From Candidatus Sumerlaeota bacterium (lineage in GTDB: Bacteria > Sumerlaeota > Sumerlaeia > JADFCT01), in the NCBI GenBank assembly GCA_026398575.1, contig JAPLSP010000297.1, positions 1 to 7,965 on the forward strand: DNA of 7,965 nt. Reading direction: 5' to 3'. Below are positions 5,795-7,965 of this stretch, in pieces; within the stretch, counting starts at the first letter, position 1; every line of letters starts with the position of its first letter. A model generated the notes under the pieces. It made no database searches. It saw nothing but the letters and a program-made list of their open reading frames with translations, and was not told the origin of the DNA. A program made the translations under genes and the position numbers.

Positions 5795-6631
5795 TCAAGT
5801 CTTCTCCGAGATGCCTTTTATTACCGACAGTCGCGCCACCATTTCGGGATACGTCGCCAGGGCGGCCTTACCGCTCGGACGCAGCGCGTAGAGGCCGCGA
5901 TTTACGTGGTCGAACCAATCATAAAAGTTACTGTGCAGGATTGATAGCGTTTTGGGCCCGGTCCCGAGATCGCGCAGACGCTTGGGCGACAGCGGCCCCT
6001 GCGCGTCGAGGATGACGGCGATCTGAATGGCGTTTTCGCGATACGCCGTGACGCGCCGTTCGCGGCTGGTGGCGCCGCCGCGGTTGTATTCGCCGGAACG
6101 CGACGCGACTTCATGCAGGATGGCGCGCCGCCCCTTGGCGTTCTTGCGGCGCGCGAACGGCAGCGGATGGAACTCGACGCTAACCGGCGCTTGCATCCTG
6201 ACGGGCGCCTCCATGCAGACCTTGGACTTCAGGCATTTGGCTTTAGGCGCCTCGCCGTTTGCGCCATCGCCGTTTGCGCCCGCGCTAACCGGGACACGGC
6301 GCTCGAGATCAACCAGGATCAGGCCCAGCTCCAGGCGGCGCAGCAAGTGGCGAATATGGCTCCATCGCTTCCGCCCGCGCGGCAAGGCGGACCGCGGCAG
6401 CGCGACATAAACCGAATCGCTCGCGCGCTGGCGCTGCGTGGCCTGGACAAGCAGGTCCATGCCAAAACGCTGCTTGAGTTCGATGATCAGAAGATCATCG
6501 CCTTTGATGGCGACCATGTCGCAGTCCTTCACCTCGCTGCGAACGGTGTATCCATTCGTTTCGAGGAAGGCGCGAATGGGATGATAGAGGTCGGTTTCAG
6601 GCATAGGGTGGCATGGGCCGATTTCAGGCAT
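5795..6631 (-). CDS. DUF2161-type protein with PD-(D/E)XK nuclease-like fold
   Basis: 278 residues, cytoplasmic (no signal or membrane segment). It matches the DUF2161 family (described as putative PD-(D/E)XK phosphodiesterases) along its length: ETDLYHPIRAFLETNGYTV (12-30), SEVKDCDMVAIKGDD (32-46), IIELKQRFGMDLLVQATQRQ (49-68), SVYVALP (73-79), a basic helix, GLILVDL (103-109), RKNAKGRRAILHEVASRSGE (162-181), VTAYRENAI (194-202) and a winged-helix-like end (SILHSNFYDWFDHVNRGLYAL, 230-250). The nuclease-type residues E33, D38, E51 and K53 are present, so a metal-dependent nuclease active site looks intact; the biological role is not known to me. Two oddities: residues about 116-150 are an extra in-frame insertion, and MPEIGPCHP is a degenerate copy of MPETDLYHP, so the family-like start may be Met10 (6604). 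Neither start has a clear ribosome binding site. The gene is divergent from the protease gene. Confidence 0.87.
   Translation of the reverse strand: MPEIGPCHPMPETDLYHPIRAFLETNGYTVRSEVKDCDMVAIKGDDLLIIELKQRFGMDLLVQATQRQRASDSVYVALPRSALPRGRKRWSHIRHLLRRLELGLILVDLERRVPVSAGANGDGANGEAPKAKCLKSKVCMEAPVRMQAPVSVEFHPLPFARRKNAKGRRAILHEVASRSGEYNRGGATSRERRVTAYRENAIQIAVILDAQGPLSPKRLRDLGTGPKTLSILHSNFYDWFDHVNRGLYALRPSGKAALATYPEMVARLSVIKGISEKT
6178..6292. repeat. 10-bp direct repeats bounding a 35-codon insertion in the DUF2161 gene
   Basis: The sequence cgctaaccgg occurs at 6178-6187 and again at 6283-6292, an offset of exactly 105 bases (35 codons). Between them the protein is low-complexity and unlike DUF2161. 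It is built of smaller tandem units: tcgccgtttgcgcc at 6252-6265 and 6267-6280 (encoding GANGD/GANGE), and a degenerate 18-base pair encoding MEAPVR/MQAPVS. Deleting one 105-base unit would join RRVPVS directly to VEFHPLPFARR, which reads like the uninterrupted family. Confidence 0.8.
6578..6631. repeat. 27-bp degenerate tandem duplication at the start of the DUF2161 gene
   Basis: Positions 6578-6604 and 6605-6631 align at 19 of 27 bases, including an identical last 10 (tttcaggcat). On the minus strand each copy begins with ATGCCTGAAA, giving two in-frame start codons 27 bases apart and the peptide pair MPEIGPCHP / MPETDLYHP. The downstream copy matches the usual family N-terminus. Confidence 0.7.
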
Positions 6632-6733
6632 TGATTATTGCGCCGTCCGCGATGTATGAGAAGGGCGGTTTGGCAGTAGAGTCAATCCTCTTTTGGCCGA
6701 AAATGGCACAAACCCAAACTCATCGTATTGCAG

Positions 6734-6784
6734 GCAGAATCATTGAGGGCAGAATCATAATGATTCTGCCCTCAATGATTCTGC
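6734..6784. repeat. Perfect palindrome with 25-bp arms, composed of four 10-mers
   Basis: The arms 6734-6758 and 6760-6784 are exactly complementary around a single central base (6759). Each arm holds two copies of the same 10-mer: gcagaatcat at 6734-6743 and 6749-6758, and its complement atgattctgc at 6760-6769 and 6775-6784. It lies between the divergent DUF2161 and protease genes, 53 bases before the protease ATG. It could be an operator for either gene, a transcript hairpin in the protease leader, or a repetitive extragenic palindrome. The near-zero loop favours a DNA-level or cruciform role, or a repeat element, over a transcription terminator. Confidence 0.95.
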
Positions 6785-6826
6785 TTATCAAATATTGGCG
6801 ACCATGCATCAATCAAGAATGAAAGC

Positions 6827-6831
6827 GGAGG
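6827..6831 (+). promoter_or_regulatory. Shine-Dalgarno site of the protease gene
   Basis: GGAGG ends 6 bases before the ATG at 6838. It is the best ribosome binding site in the window and fixes the protease start at 6838 rather than at the in-frame Met at residue 6. Confidence 0.8.
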
Positions 6832-6837
6832 CGTTTC

Positions 6838-7872
6838 ATGAAAACTGTCAGAATGCAAAATACCAAAAAAATCAGGAATGGAGTCTATTGCATCCTGATC
6901 TGCGGCGCTCTCGGCCTCATGGGATGCGCGACCAACGGCGCCCTGAACGGCGACGCGCTCTATGACAAGGTTAAGGCGGCTTCGGTTGAAGTTCTGGCCG
7001 GTGGACAACTGGCCGGCGGCGGATGGTTTGCCACGCCGGACGGCCTGATCGTCACGGCCAGCCACGTCGCGCTCTCGAACCGCAATGCGCTGGAAATCCT
7101 TTCGCCGGAGACGGGACGGACGAAAGTGACGCTGGTGGCGCTGGATCGCGGCAATGACCTGGCGCTGCTGCAGGCGCCGCAACGCGCGAAACCTTATCCC
7201 ACGCTGGACGTGGCCGACCGGATCCCGGAAGTGGGCGAGGATATTTTTCTTTTCGGTCCGCCGATTTTTCGCCATCAAGTCATGGCCCGCGGCGCGGTGG
7301 CCCGCCCGGACGCGACCTTTGAATACCTTTACAATCTCCAGTGCTACGCCCGCGTCTATCACATCGCAGCCGTGGCGCCGATCGGCTTTTCCGGCGGCTG
7401 CTGGGTGGACCGCCAGGGCCGCGTGACGGGCAGCGAAATGGGCGAAATGAGCATCAACGGGGCGTCCAAGGGAATCGCATTCGCCACGCCGCCCGACGCC
7501 ATCCGCGCATTGCTGGCGGCGCGCCGCTCGGCCGTCACGCCGACAATAGGATGTTCGCTCGAGGAACTCTGGGAGCGCCCGCCGCAATTCATCGCCCAGT
7601 TTACAACCGGATCATCCGGCCTGCTGGTCACCCATATCAGCCCCGGCGGCCCGGTGGAAAAAGCCGGGTTGAAAGCCAACGATCTTATTGTGGCGGCCAA
7701 TGGCAAAAAAATGACCTATCGCGATGAGGCGCTCGCCATGATCCGGTCTCACAAACCAGGCGACGAAATGATATTGAAAGTGTTCCAGCCGAACGCCGCC
7801 ACGCCAAAAGAAGTGAAGGTCCGTCTGGAGCGAACTCCCAATGAAGCAGTGAATGCGAAGCCGGAAAAATAG
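6838..7872 (+). CDS. HtrA-like lipoprotein serine protease with PDZ domain
   Basis: 344 residues. The N-terminus is a lipoprotein signal: basic start, hydrophobic 15-29, lipobox LMGC with C30 as the predicted lipidated Cys. Ala at +2 favours the outer membrane by the E. coli rule. Residues about 42-225 are a trypsin-like fold with a complete triad: H76 in TASHVA, D107 in RGNDLALL and S185 in GFSGG. The usual Asn before the nucleophile (GNSGG) is Phe here. Residues about 255-332 are a PDZ domain (ISPGGPVEKAGLKANDLIVAANGKK within 267-291), typical for sensing unfolded or C-terminal peptides in Deg/HtrA proteases. Only one PDZ is present, as in DegS-like members. C169 and C188 flank the active-site strand and could pair. 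The role is probably envelope protein quality control or regulated cleavage. It is preceded by a large palindrome and a strong ribosome binding site, with no co-directional neighbour in the window. Confidence 0.88.
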   Translation: MKTVRMQNTKKIRNGVYCILICGALGLMGCATNGALNGDALYDKVKAASVEVLAGGQLAGGGWFATPDGLIVTASHVALSNRNALEILSPETGRTKVTLVALDRGNDLALLQAPQRAKPYPTLDVADRIPEVGEDIFLFGPPIFRHQVMARGAVARPDATFEYLYNLQCYARVYHIAAVAPIGFSGGCWVDRQGRVTGSEMGEMSINGASKGIAFATPPDAIRALLAARRSAVTPTIGCSLEELWERPPQFIAQFTTGSSGLLVTHISPGGPVEKAGLKANDLIVAANGKKMTYRDEALAMIRSHKPGDEMILKVFQPNAATPKEVKVRLERTPNEAVNAKPEK

Positions 7873-7893
7873 ACAGCGGCCCTCCTCCCCAGA

Positions 7894-7910
7894 GCGCCCG
7901 CGCTGGGCGC
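7894..7910 (+). terminator. Small GC hairpin downstream of the protease gene
   Basis: gcgccc at 7894-7899, loop gcgct, gggcgc at 7905-7910 form a 6-bp perfect GC stem 22 bases after the protease stop. No T-run follows, so it would be an imperfect terminator at best. The remaining bases to 7965 show no gene. Confidence 0.3.
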
Positions 7911-7965
7911 ATCCGGACTTATAGCCAGGCGCCAAGCCTCATGAAATACTCAGCGTGACTATTAG

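Noticed and set aside
4479..5891. 470-codon open frame on the plus strand
   Set aside because: It is antisense to the GH76-like gene and reads through the inverted repeat, with no recognisable motifs. A coding shadow.
6481..6500. 8-bp hairpin cgatgatc-agaa-gatcatcg
   Set aside because: It encodes the conserved GDDLLI stretch of the DUF2161 nuclease-like core, so coding constraint is the simpler explanation.
5676..6784. CRISPR array or insertion sequence
   Set aside because: The repeats here are single palindromes, not regularly spaced units with spacers, and there is no transposase or cas gene in the window.
6772..7587. 271-codon open frame on the minus strand
   Set aside because: It is antisense to the protease gene, whose signal, triad, PDZ and ribosome binding site are all on the plus strand. 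Its His/Arg-rich translation is typical of a shadow frame.

Overview
The window suggests a moderately GC-rich, Gram-negative-type heterotrophic bacterium. The supporting evidence is a Tat-like signal peptide, a lipoprotein signal, a pseudopilin-like protein and large secreted glycoside hydrolases. The gene mix (giant GH106-like enzyme, GspG-like pseudopilin, DUF2161 protein) and the many short palindromic and tandem repeats between and inside genes fit an environmental lineage such as the PVC group or a neighbour (Lentisphaerota, Kiritimatiellota, Planctomycetota, Sumerlaeota). That placement is impression only; no rRNA or other marker gene is present.

Layout. 13-3531 (-): a very large secreted GH106-type (alpha-L-rhamnosidase-like) glycoside hydrolase with an inserted beta-sandwich and a repeat-encoded Ser/Thr/Pro/Ala linker. 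3532-3817: a divergent intergenic region with no convincing gene. 3818-4258 (+): a small AT-rich gene for a membrane-anchored GspG/pseudopilin-like protein whose last codons lie in a hairpin. 4302-5627 (-): a Tat-type exported (alpha/alpha)6-barrel glycoside hydrolase resembling GH76, convergent with the pseudopilin-like gene. 5628-5794: an intergenic region dominated by a perfect 34-bp inverted repeat. 5795-6631 (-): a DUF2161 / PD-(D/E)XK nuclease-fold protein with a duplicated start region and a 35-codon in-frame insertion between 10-bp direct repeats. 6632-6837: a divergent intergenic region with a perfect 25-bp-arm palindrome. 6838-7872 (+): an HtrA-like trypsin-fold serine protease with a PDZ domain and a lipoprotein signal. 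7873-7965: a short tail with one small hairpin.

How the genes work together: two exported carbohydrate-active enzymes suggest polysaccharide breakdown outside the cytoplasm, and the lipoprotein protease could serve envelope quality control. The genes alternate in strand and are separated by repeats, so I see no clear operon and no SusC/D-type locus. I do not see a coherent new multi-gene defence or metabolic system. The most distinctive feature is the density of short repeats, several of which appear to have entered coding sequence in frame: the GH106 linker, the pseudopilin-like C-terminus, and the DUF2161 insertion and N-terminus.
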